This document shows positions 1 through 6,498 of a stretch of DNA of 7,906 nucleotides, in pieces. A model generated the notes under the pieces. The model was not told the DNA's origin and did no database searches. It worked only from the letters and a program-made list of their open reading frames with translations. The position numbers and the translations under genes were made by a program. The stretch spans positions 1 to 7,906 of the forward strand of contig JAIFMA010000021.1 of NCBI GenBank assembly GCA_020048795.1, read 5' to 3'. Position 1 is the first letter of the stretch. Each line of letters starts with the position of its first letter. Origin of the DNA: Rhodoferax sp. Its GTDB lineage: Bacteria; Pseudomonadota; Gammaproteobacteria; Burkholderiales; Burkholderiaceae_C.

Positions 1-231
1 AGTCCCGATACACCCCAGGACGCGCTCTACACGGTCACCGATGTTTACCCTGAGCACGTGGTACTCGATGGCAACCACCCACTGGCGGGCATTGCGCTGT
101 TGCTGACCCTGCGGGTACGCGCCGTGCGCGAGGCTACCGAGGAAGAAATTGGCCATGGAAGCGCCGGCACCGGATTTTTCAAAATTGCCCCAAAGCATGA
201 CTTGGCAGTTGGAAACAAGACTTTGCACTGA
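1..231 (+). CDS. slyD: SlyD-like FKBP-type peptidyl-prolyl cis-trans isomerase, 3' end (partial)
   Basis: Reading frame 1 is open from the first base to TGA at 229-231, giving the last 76 residues of a protein whose start lies outside the window. The segment VVLDGNHPLAG followed by LTLRVRAVREATEEEIGHG is the typical end of the FKBP fold in SlyD-type proteins (compare DGNHxLAG and REATEEE in E. coli SlyD). These cytoplasmic enzymes isomerise X-Pro bonds, and an inserted flap domain, not visible here, gives chaperone activity. The tail after EEIGHG is short and ends GNKTLH. It lacks the His/Cys/Asp-rich nickel-binding tail of E. coli SlyD, so a role in nickel delivery is not supported. The gene converges on the two-component operon. 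Family assignment is firm. The choice of slyD rather than fkpB or another FKBP paralogue is less certain, because only the C-terminus is seen. Confidence 0.85.
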   Translation, partial: SPDTPQDALYTVTDVYPEHVVLDGNHPLAGIALLLTLRVRAVREATEEEIGHGSAGTGFFKIAPKHDLAVGNKTLH

Positions 232-284
232 CCCTGCATCCGTTTTTAACCGATCACTCAGGGGCCTCTCACAGCCCGTCATCC

Positions 285-345
285 GCTATCAATTTAGTTG
301 CTGTCAGCGCAAGCGGGGCAAGGGCTACAAGCGAATTTTCTATAA
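285..345. repeat. Intergenic repeat-like sequence (Comamonadaceae-type short dispersed repeat, tentative)
   Basis: In the gap between the convergent PPIase and response-regulator genes lies an A/T-edged segment. It starts CTATCAATTTAGTTGCTG, continues with a GC-rich core (CAGCGCAAGCGGGGCAAGGGCTACAAGCG) and ends AATTTTCTATA. The pattern 'AT-rich flank, GCTG/AGCGC core, GGGCTAxAAGC, AT-rich flank' resembles a short dispersed intergenic repeat I remember from Comamonadaceae genomes. That resemblance is from memory. Within the window there is no full second copy, only a partial resemblance inside the Lol permease gene near 6040-6075. It may help end transcription between the convergent genes, but no clean hairpin plus T-run is present. 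The last few bases overlap the stop end of the regulator gene. Confidence 0.4.
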
Positions 346-987
346 AGAAACCAGCCCCACCCGCATGGCATAGCGCACCAGTCCGGCAACCTCGTGAATA
401 TCGAGCTGCTTCATCAACTGGCTGCGGTGGGTATCAACGGTCTTGACCGACAGGTCCAGACGGCGGGCGATTTCTTTGGTGCTTTGGCCCTCGGCAATCA
501 ATTGCAGCACTTCGCGTTGGCGCGGCGACAGGGCTTCAGCGGGCTGATCATCACCCCGCAGGCGCTGCACATAGTCTTGTACCACGCCTTTGGAAACCGC
601 CGGACTGAGGTAGGTTTCGCCGCGCAGGACCGCGCTTAGCGCGAATTCAAGCTCCATCGGTGCGGCATCCTTGAGCAAATAGGCCGCTGCACCATGGCGT
701 AGCGCCTGGCGCACATATTCTTCGCTCTGATGCATGGACAGGATCAGCACGCGAACCTCGGGCCAGGTCTTGACCAGACGCGCTGTCGCCTCAATGCCAT
801 TGAGGCCGGGCATGGCGATATCCATCAGCACCAGATGCGGCTGGAGTTTTTCAACCAGCGCCAGCACAGCCATGCCATCACCGGCTTCGCCCACCACTTC
901 AAAATCAGGCAAAGACTCCAGCAGCTTGCGCAGGCCTGCGCGCACCAAGGTGTGGTCGTCGGCCAGTACCACGCGTATCGGCTTCAT
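340..987 (-). CDS. NarL/FixJ-family two-component response regulator
   Basis: This 215-residue protein has the two-domain layout of NarL/FixJ regulators. The receiver domain (about residues 4-120) has the acidic pair D10-D11, phospho-acceptor D56 in LVLMDIAMPG, S84 and K106 in YLLKD. The C-terminal LuxR-type helix-turn-helix (about 150-213) begins LSPRQREVLQLIAEG, with KEIARRL and VKTVDTHR as the recognition region. The product should be a cytoplasmic DNA-binding transcription regulator activated by phosphorylation, presumably by the kinase encoded just upstream. Translation can be read 30 bases further upstream, but the start at 987 is preferred. It gives the family-standard N-terminus MKPIRVVLADDH, is preceded by AGGGGAG, and its ATG overlaps the kinase stop as ATGA (984-987), which implies translational coupling. 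Target genes are unknown. All key residues are present. Confidence 0.93.
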   Translation of the reverse strand: MKPIRVVLADDHTLVRAGLRKLLESLPDFEVVGEAGDGMAVLALVEKLQPHLVLMDIAMPGLNGIEATARLVKTWPEVRVLILSMHQSEEYVRQALRHGAAAYLLKDAAPMELEFALSAVLRGETYLSPAVSKGVVQDYVQRLRGDDQPAEALSPRQREVLQLIAEGQSTKEIARRLDLSVKTVDTHRSQLMKQLDIHEVAGLVRYAMRVGLVSL

Positions 988-2063
988 GCGCTCCCCTGCT
1001 GCTGATGCCAGGGGCATTGAAGCTGCACCGTGGTACCCCGCCCGGGTAGCGATTCGATCTCAAGCTGGCCGCCGACCAGCGTGGCTCGCTCCTGCATGCC
1101 CAGCACGCCAAGGCTGCCGCCAGCCACAGCCCGCTCACGCATGGCCGACAAGTCAAAACCCAGCCCATCGTCCTGCACACTCAGCAGCAGATCGGTGCCG
1201 TCACGGCTCAGGCGGATGTTGACCTCCTGGGGTTGCGCATGTCGCATGACATTGGTCAAGGCCTCCTGGACAATGCGGAAACACGCGGTTTCGATGTCGC
1301 TGGCCAGACGCGACGGCATGTCGATATGATGCAAATTGACCGCAAAACCGCCACGCTGTGAGGTTTGCTGGGCAAGCCATTTCAGCGCCGGCACCAGACC
1401 CAGGTCATCAAGCATGGAGGGACGCAGGGCTGTAGCCAGGCGACGCACCTGCTGTAGCGCGTCTTCAACGATGCGGATGCTTTCCTGGTTGAGATCAACC
1501 GGGGACTGATCCTTGAAGCGCTCACTGAGCTGCAGGTTGATCTTGATGGCGGTAAGCGACTGGCCCAGTTCGTCGTGCAGTTCGATGGCAACGCGCCTTC
1601 GCTCAAGCTCTTGCGCCTCAAGTACGCGCCTGGACAAGGCTTTCAACTGACGTGTGGTATTGAGCAAGCGGGCTTCGGCCTGATGTTTGTACAGTGCCAT
1701 GGCCAGCACCGTGCGCAGTTCGCGATCTGAAAACGGTTTCAGGATATAACCAAAAGGTTCGGTCAGCTTGGCCCGCGTCAACACGTCATCGGCGGTGAAC
1801 GCTGTCAAAAAAACCACCGGCAACGCAAATCGGGTACGAATGATCTGGGCTGCCGCAATCCCGTCCATGTCGCCGGCAAGCTGAATATCCATCAGCACCA
1901 GGTCTGGCCGCAGTTCGCCCACCATCTCAATGGCCTGCTCTGCCTGCGTGGCCGAGCCCACCGGGTCATAGCCGAGTTCGCGCAATTGCTGCTCGATGTC
2001 ACGCGCCACCACCAACTCGTCTTCCACAATCAGCACTTTGGACTTCACCACCGACAACGACAT
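984..2063 (-). CDS. Soluble hybrid histidine kinase: N-terminal receiver + HisKA_3/HATPase (NarX/DegS type)
   Basis: The protein has 359 residues. Residues 9-125 form a receiver domain: E14-D15, phospho-acceptor D59 in LVLMDIQLAG, T87, and K109 in GYILKPF. A helical linker (126-155) leads to a HisKA_3 dimerisation region with the motif ELHDELGQ, whose H163 is the expected phosphorylated histidine. The HATPase domain (about 255-352) has the N-box EALTNVMRHA (N271), the G1 box DDGLGFD and a G2 region GSLGVLGMQERA. There is no signal peptide, membrane segment or PAS/GAF/HAMP domain, so it should be cytoplasmic, with input arriving through the receiver or an unseen partner. The start at 2063 is preceded by AGGAAG at a 7-base spacing. 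It is the first gene of a two-gene operon and its stop overlaps the regulator's start. It should phosphorylate that regulator. The stimulus cannot be read from the sequence. Confidence 0.92.
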   Translation of the reverse strand: MSLSVVKSKVLIVEDELVVARDIEQQLRELGYDPVGSATQAEQAIEMVGELRPDLVLMDIQLAGDMDGIAAAQIIRTRFALPVVFLTAFTADDVLTRAKLTEPFGYILKPFSDRELRTVLAMALYKHQAEARLLNTTRQLKALSRRVLEAQELERRRVAIELHDELGQSLTAIKINLQLSERFKDQSPVDLNQESIRIVEDALQQVRRLATALRPSMLDDLGLVPALKWLAQQTSQRGGFAVNLHHIDMPSRLASDIETACFRIVQEALTNVMRHAQPQEVNIRLSRDGTDLLLSVQDDGLGFDLSAMRERAVAGGSLGVLGMQERATLVGGQLEIESLPGRGTTVQLQCPWHQQQGSA

Positions 2064-2404
2064 TGCACACTTCCTGAAAAAAATTGGCTGGCGACTGATT
2101 GGGCCCGACGAATCGCAACCGCCAGTTCATTGACCTGCATACTAACGCGACTGTCTGGTGATTTTTGCCTTTTGGTAAAGTTTAGCGTGACACTTCGCCT
2201 TCATCGAAGCCACCGCGACCTTGCGACACGTTTGGATGGCCTGACCAGAAAATCCGGATCTTCAGCAAAAGATTTTTTTTCGGCTTCAAATCAGCGTACA
2301 TTTTGCGGTTTTTCCAAAAACAAGCCAGTCAATGCAATCAGCTAAGGATGATAAAAACTAAACGGATCCCCTGGACAGTCAAACAACGAACGTGAAGCAT
2401 AAAA
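2064..2404. promoter_or_regulatory. Divergent intergenic region between the two-component operon and the chemoreceptor
   Basis: This 341-bp stretch must hold the promoters for both divergent units, since both genes start at its edges. I see no convincing sigma-70, sigma-54 or sigma-28 promoter on either strand. Visible elements are a TTGACC at about 2130, a small hairpin CTTCG/CGAAG (2193-2197 with 2205-2209), an 8-T run at 2273-2280 and an A/T-richer stretch from 2270 to 2405. A 15-codon open frame with ATG at 2348 ends 9 bases before the chemoreceptor start, but its AAGG touches the ATG, so it is not credible as a translated leader. The region is less GC-rich than the flanking genes. No gene of useful length is supported within it. 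Confidence 0.5.
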
Positions 2405-4438
2405 ATGATCAATAACCAGCCGATCACCCAGAAAGAATACATCCTGCGCGACAACCAGTCGCCGATTTCGCGCACCGATACCAAGGGCCGCATCACCTAC
2501 GTGAACGCCGATTTTTGTGAGGCCAGCGGTTTTTCGGAAGAAGAAATGTTGGGCCAGCCGCACAACATCGTGCGCCACCCATCCATGCCCGAAGAAGCTT
2601 TTGCCGACATGTGGCATCAGCTGCCGCTTGGACTGACCTGGTCCGGGATGGTGAAGAACCGGCGCAAGAATGGCGACTATTACTGGGTCATCGCCAACGT
2701 TTCACCGATTCTGGACGGGGGCAGGATCATCGGTTACGCCTCGGTGCGGATGAAACCGGAGCGTGAATCGATTGCGCCCATTGAGTCACTTTATCAGCGC
2801 TTTCGCGAGGGAAAAGCCAGCGGCTTGCGCATCGAACATGGCCTGGTGGTGCGCACCGGCTTGCCCGGGTTATGGGACCGCTGGCGCCGCCCGAACATCA
2901 GTCGCCGACTTAGCCTCTTGATCATGCTGGCCGCGCTGCTGGTGATTGGGGTCGGCGGCTTGGGGCAATACGGCATGAATGCCAGCAATCGGCAGGTGGC
3001 ATCGATGTACCGTGAAGGTGCACACGCCATCGGCTACCTCGACACCATCGCCAGACTGCAATTGCGCAACCAGTTGGCACTGTCCACGGCGCTGGCCACC
3101 GACGAGGTCGATTTCAAGCAGGCCGACAAAGCGCAAGCACTGGCGGCGCAAATTGAACTCGATGTGATCAGCATCAACCAGGCCTGGCGCGACTACCAGG
3201 CCATCGGCCATAGCGCTGACGAAAAACCCATTCAGGATGAGTTCGACAGAATCTGGGCCCAGTATGTGAATGAGGGGCTACAACCATCAACCGCAGCCCT
3301 GCGCAAGGGAGACTTTGCCCTGGTGGCACGAACTTACCGCTACACCGCGAGTCGCCATTTCGACAAACTCAAGCAAAACCTGGATACCCAGCTGGCACAG
3401 CAGGAGTCGCTTGCCAGGCAGGCCGTGACGGATGCCCAGTCGGCGGCCGACTGGGTACGCAATCTGGGCATGACGGGCATTGTGCTGGGATTGGCGCTGC
3501 TGGTGGCTTTGGGCCGACGTCTGCAGCAGTCGGTGGTGCAACCCATTAACCAGGCGGTGGACATTTCAAAGCAGATTGCCGCCGGGTTTCTGGGCAATCG
3601 CATCGACCGGCAAGGTCACGACGAAACCAGCCAGCTGATGAACGCCCTGATGGCGATGCAGCGCAGCCTGGCATCCATGGCGCAAGCCATTCTGGTCAGT
3701 GCCGAGCTGGTCAGTGCTGAGGCCAAGGCCATCAGTCAAAGCAATGAAGCCCTGGCCGGGCGCACAGAAGAGCAATCTGTCTCGCTCAAGGAGACCTGTA
3801 CCCACATGGACATGGTATCGCTGACCATGCGCGAAAACACTGAACACGCCCAGAGCGCCAACCAGTTGGTGCAGGATGCCGGTGCCATTGTGTCGGATGG
3901 CGGCACGGCCGTCGGCAAGGTGGTGGGCACCATGGACTCCATTGCCAGCAGCTCGCGTCGTATCACCGACATCATCGGCGTGATTGACGGAATCGCCTTT
4001 CAGACCAACATTCTGGCGCTCAATGCTGCCGTTGAGGCGGCTCGCGCTGGTGAGCAAGGTCGCGGGTTTGCCGTGGTGGCCAGTGAGGTGCGCCTGCTGG
4101 CGGGGCGCAGTGCGGCAGCGGCCAAAGAGATCAAGGCACTGATTGAAGACTCGGTACATCAGGTCGAAGGCGGCTTGCAGCAAGTCAGCGAGGCCCGGCA
4201 CACCATTGATTCGTCCATTGAAGCAGTGCACCGGGTCGCCGCGCTGATGGCAGAAATCACCCAGGCCTCGATGACCCAGGGTCAGGCCATTGACCGCGTG
4301 GCCCAGCTGGTGGCCAGCATCGATGAGGCGACCCAGCAGAACGTTCCCATGGCCGAAAACGCCGCCCAGTCGGCGCACACCCTGGAAGACCAGGGACAGC
4401 AACTGGTGCGCGCCGCCGATGTGTTCAGACTGACGTGA
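2405..4438 (+). CDS. Aer-like PAS-domain methyl-accepting chemotaxis protein with a periplasmic domain
   Basis: This 677-residue chemoreceptor begins with an Aer-type PAS domain (about 1-120). Its hallmarks GQPHNIVRHP, AFADMW, WSG and VKNRRKNGDYYW align with E. coli Aer without gaps, including R57 and H58. Position 60 is Ser where Aer has Asp. A linker with LVVRTG leads to transmembrane segment 1 (about 168-190), a mostly helical, presumably periplasmic region (about 191-350), transmembrane segment 2 (about 354-371), HAMP (372-425) and the signalling domain. That domain carries the near-invariant hairpin tip IDGIAFQTNILALNAAVEAARAG (528-550). Known relatives bind FAD in PAS and steer cells toward favourable oxygen or redox conditions through CheW/CheA. 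The same role is inferred here. E. coli Aer has almost no periplasmic part, so this receptor may read a second, external cue. There is no C-terminal CheR-binding pentapeptide (it ends DVFRLT). The start matches the Aer family, with only a weak GTGAAG before it. The 3' end overlaps lolD tail-to-tail. Confidence 0.93.
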   Translation: MINNQPITQKEYILRDNQSPISRTDTKGRITYVNADFCEASGFSEEEMLGQPHNIVRHPSMPEEAFADMWHQLPLGLTWSGMVKNRRKNGDYYWVIANVSPILDGGRIIGYASVRMKPERESIAPIESLYQRFREGKASGLRIEHGLVVRTGLPGLWDRWRRPNISRRLSLLIMLAALLVIGVGGLGQYGMNASNRQVASMYREGAHAIGYLDTIARLQLRNQLALSTALATDEVDFKQADKAQALAAQIELDVISINQAWRDYQAIGHSADEKPIQDEFDRIWAQYVNEGLQPSTAALRKGDFALVARTYRYTASRHFDKLKQNLDTQLAQQESLARQAVTDAQSAADWVRNLGMTGIVLGLALLVALGRRLQQSVVQPINQAVDISKQIAAGFLGNRIDRQGHDETSQLMNALMAMQRSLASMAQAILVSAELVSAEAKAISQSNEALAGRTEEQSVSLKETCTHMDMVSLTMRENTEHAQSANQLVQDAGAIVSDGGTAVGKVVGTMDSIASSSRRITDIIGVIDGIAFQTNILALNAAVEAARAGEQGRGFAVVASEVRLLAGRSAAAAKEIKALIEDSVHQVEGGLQQVSEARHTIDSSIEAVHRVAALMAEITQASMTQGQAIDRVAQLVASIDEATQQNVPMAENAAQSAHTLEDQGQQLVRAADVFRLT

Positions 4439-5126
4439 GGTGGCCAGCCAGGGCCGCCAGACGGCCTTGCACCAGCGTGAACTGTCGCTCGCATCGGCTG
4501 GCCAGCGCGGTGTCGTGGGTCACCACCACAAAAGCCGTGCCCTGGGTCTGGGCCAGCTCCAGCATCAGGTCCAGCACACCGTGGGCGGTGCTGCGGTCCA
4601 GGTTACCGGTGGGTTCGTCAGCCAGCACACAGGCCGGCCGGGTGACCAGTGCACGCGCAATGGCGACCCGCTGGCGCTCCCCGCCCGAGAGTTCGCTGGG
4701 ACGATGCAGCAGACGCTCCTTCAAACCCACACTTGCTAGTATTTTGCTAGCTTCCAGCGCAGCATCCACGAGCGCTACACGCCGAATCCATAGTGGAATG
4801 GCAACATTTTCCAGGGCGCTGAACTCAGGCAGCAGGTGGTGAAACTGGTAAACAAAACCGAGATGCCGGTTGCGCAGGCGGCCCTGCTCTGCAGCACTCA
4901 GGCGTGCCAGGTCCTGACCCTGCAGCACCACCGAGCCACTGGTCGGCGCATCGAGCCCGCCCAGCAGGTGCAGCAAGGTGCTCTTGCCCGACCCGGAGGC
5001 CCCCACAATGGCCAGCGCCTGGCCGGCCAACACGTCCAGATCAACGCCCTGTAGCACGGTCACGTCCAGCCGTCCCTCGGTGAAACGTTTGGTCAGTCCC
5101 CGGGCACTTAACACCAGCTCATTCAT
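4425..5126 (-). CDS. lolD: LolD, ATPase of the lipoprotein-releasing ABC transporter
   Basis: This is a 233-residue ABC ATPase with Walker A GASGSGKST (42-50), Q-loop Q94, signature LSGGERQR (146-153), Walker B VLADEPT (167-173) and switch H204. The stretch FVYQFHHLLPEFSALENV around the Q-loop is the LolD signature that separates it from MacB and FtsE relatives. On the inner face of the cytoplasmic membrane it powers extraction of outer-membrane lipoproteins and their hand-over to LolA. It follows the permease gene, and its ATG (5126-5124) overlaps the permease stop by 8 bases as ATGAATGA, so the two are translationally coupled. An in-frame ATG at 5153 would add nine residues, lies inside the permease gene and is less likely. 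The codons for residues about 110-135 include several ATA, CTA and GTA codons that are scarce elsewhere in the gene. The 3' end overlaps the convergent chemoreceptor gene by 14 bp. Confidence 0.95.
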   Translation of the reverse strand: MNELVLSARGLTKRFTEGRLDVTVLQGVDLDVLAGQALAIVGASGSGKSTLLHLLGGLDAPTSGSVVLQGQDLARLSAAEQGRLRNRHLGFVYQFHHLLPEFSALENVAIPLWIRRVALVDAALEASKILASVGLKERLLHRPSELSGGERQRVAIARALVTRPACVLADEPTGNLDRSTAHGVLDLMLELAQTQGTAFVVVTHDTALASRCERQFTLVQGRLAALAGHLTSV

Positions 5127-6375
5127 AACGCAGGGCCTCGGCAGGGTTGACACGGCTGGCGCGCCAGCTCGGGTACAGCGTGGCGATGAAGGCCAGCAGC
5201 AGCGAAATCAGCGTGATCGGCAGGATATCGGCCTGCTGCGGATCACTCGGCATGTGGCTGATCAGGTAGATGTCACGCGGCAAAAAGCTCGCCCCCAGCA
5301 ACTGCTCCAGCGCCGGTACGATCACATCAATGTTGTAGGCCACACCCAAGCCCAGCACCAACCCGGCCAGGGTGCCTATCACCCCCACCATGGCACCCTG
5401 CACCACAAAAATGGCCATGATGCTGGCCGGTCGCGCACCCAGGGTACGCAGGATGGCAATGTCGGCCCGTTTGTCGGTCACCGTCATCACCAGGGTGCTG
5501 ACCAGGTTGAAGGCGGCTACCGCCACGATCAGCGTCAGGATGATGAACATCATGCGTTTTTCCAACTGCACGGCGGCAAACCAGGTGCGGTTCTGGCGCG
5601 TCCAGTCGCGAATCAGCAGGTTTCCGGTGAGTGTGGTGGTCAGTTGCGCCGCCACCGAGCGCGCCTGGTGCAGGTCCTTGAGCCGCACCCGCACGCCACT
5701 GGGGCCTTCCAGGCGGAAGATGCGCGCGGCATCGTCCAGATGCAGCAGCACCAGCCCCGAGTCATACTCATAGTGGCCCGAATCAAAGGTACCCACCACC
5801 GTCATCTGCTTGAGCCGTGGCACCACACCGGCCGGGGTCACCTGGCCGCTGGGGGCCACCAAGGTGAGCTTGTCGCCACTGCGAACCCCCATGCTGCGTG
5901 CCAGTTCACCACCCAGCACGATGCCGAATTCACCGGACACCAGCCGACTCAACGCCGAGTCTTTCGGGTCACCCGCCAGCTCAGTCACATCGGGCTCACG
6001 CACCGGGTCAATGCCCCGCACCATGGTGCCTTTCATGTCCTCACCCCTTGCCAGCAAAGCCTGAGTAGCTATGAAAGGTGCAGCACCGATGACCTCCGGA
6101 TTGGCCCGAACCTCAGACAGCGTCAGGGCCACATCGGGCAAAGCGGCGCCGTTCGGGGCAAAAATCTCGATGTGCGACACCACCCCGAGCATGCGGTCAC
6201 GCACCTCCTTTTGAAACCCGTTCATGACACTGAGCACAATGATCAGTGCCGCCACGCCAAGTGCAATACCCAGCATGGACACGCCGGAGATAAACGAGAT
6301 AAAGCCATTGCGTCGGGTCGCGCGGCCAGCCCGGGTGTAGCGCCAGCCGAGGATCAGTTCAAAAGGGATGGGCAT
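5119..6375 (-). CDS. lolC: LolC/LolE-family (LolF-like) lipoprotein-releasing permease
   Basis: The protein has 418 residues and the four-helix MacB/FtsX-type layout. A cytoplasmic start MPIPFELILGWRYTRAG is followed by transmembrane helix 1 (about 25-50), a large periplasmic domain (about 55-272), and helices 2 (274-300), 3 (318-348) and 4 (383-404). It ends PAEALRYE. The motifs NGFISFISGVSMLGIALGV and VMNGFQKEVRDRML are characteristic of the Lol permease family. PRLKQMTVVGTFDSGHYEYDSG (186-207) corresponds to the hook/pad region that contacts LolA and lipoprotein. It is the first gene of a two-gene operon with lolD. Only one permease is present here, so a homodimer of the LolF kind is the simplest reading unless a lolE lies elsewhere. 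The start fits family length, but no purine-rich ribosome site precedes it. A segment coding residues about 100-112 uses rare codons and resembles the repeat near 285-345. Confidence 0.94.
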   Translation of the reverse strand: MPIPFELILGWRYTRAGRATRRNGFISFISGVSMLGIALGVAALIIVLSVMNGFQKEVRDRMLGVVSHIEIFAPNGAALPDVALTLSEVRANPEVIGAAPFIATQALLARGEDMKGTMVRGIDPVREPDVTELAGDPKDSALSRLVSGEFGIVLGGELARSMGVRSGDKLTLVAPSGQVTPAGVVPRLKQMTVVGTFDSGHYEYDSGLVLLHLDDAARIFRLEGPSGVRVRLKDLHQARSVAAQLTTTLTGNLLIRDWTRQNRTWFAAVQLEKRMMFIILTLIVAVAAFNLVSTLVMTVTDKRADIAILRTLGARPASIMAIFVVQGAMVGVIGTLAGLVLGLGVAYNIDVIVPALEQLLGASFLPRDIYLISHMPSDPQQADILPITLISLLLAFIATLYPSWRASRVNPAEALRYE

Positions 6376-6447
6376 CGAAACAGGCAGGTGAGGTCAGTTT
6401 TCAGATGGACTTGAGATTTGAAAATGGCCAGGAAATGAAGCTTTGCG

Positions 6448-6464
6448 CTGACGGTTGCCGTCAG
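6448..6464. other. Perfect 7-bp hairpin upstream of terC
   Basis: CTGACGG, loop TTG, CCGTCAG form a perfect seven-base-pair stem with a three-base loop in the gap between lolC and terC. No T-run follows it on either strand: on + it runs directly into the next hairpin at 6467, and on - it is followed by GCGCAAAGC. It could be part of a tandem-hairpin terminator with the neighbour, or an inverted-repeat operator in the terC or lolC promoter. The sequence alone does not decide. Confidence 0.5.
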
Positions 6465-6466
6465 AG

Positions 6467-6491
6467 TGCGGATTATCCGGCATATTTTTTT
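6467..6491 (+). terminator. Rightward intrinsic-terminator-like hairpin and T-run
   Basis: TGCGGA, loop TTA, TCCG(G)CA forms a short stem (six pairs with one bulged G), followed after TA by seven consecutive T (6485-6491) and, after GA, five more. This is the shape of a rho-independent terminator for rightward transcription. No + strand gene ends nearby: the upstream region is the leftward lol operon. It may stop antisense transcripts running through lolDC from the chemoreceptor, or act as an attenuator if terC transcription starts further upstream. The stem is short, so efficiency is uncertain. Confidence 0.45.
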
Positions 6492-6498
6492 GATTTTT

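Noticed and set aside
2155..2175. Possible sigma-54 promoter around CTGGTGATTTTTGCC
   Set aside because: The GG and GC elements are only eight bases apart rather than ten, and the TGGCAC consensus is not met.
2177..2205. Possible sigma-28 flagellar promoter (TAAA at 2177) for the chemoreceptor
   Set aside because: The downstream GCCGATAA box is absent at the expected spacing of about 15 bases. It is also far from the start codon.
2250..2280. AAAATC/GATTTT pairing followed by T8 as a terminator
   Set aside because: The stem is all weak A-T pairs with a 16-base loop, and no gene ends upstream on that strand.
1986..2345. 119-codon + strand frame over the divergent region
   Set aside because: It starts inside the kinase gene on the opposite strand, shows no recognisable domain or hydrophobic pattern, and has no convincing ribosome site.
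2348..2395. 15-codon upstream frame (MIKTKRIPWTVKQRT) before the chemoreceptor
   Set aside because: Its AAGG directly abuts the ATG, leaving no spacing for initiation, and there is no attenuator-like hairpin or codon run. It is probably chance.
3566..4402. Long - strand open frame (278 codons) antisense to the chemoreceptor
   Set aside because: It lies wholly within the conserved signalling domain of the chemoreceptor and is rich in His and Gly, which is typical of an antisense shadow.
4978..6414. Long + strand open frame (478 codons) antisense to lolC/lolD
   Set aside because: The translation is low-complexity, rich in His, Gln and Arg with no family resemblance. It mirrors the codon pattern of the well-supported lol genes on the other strand.
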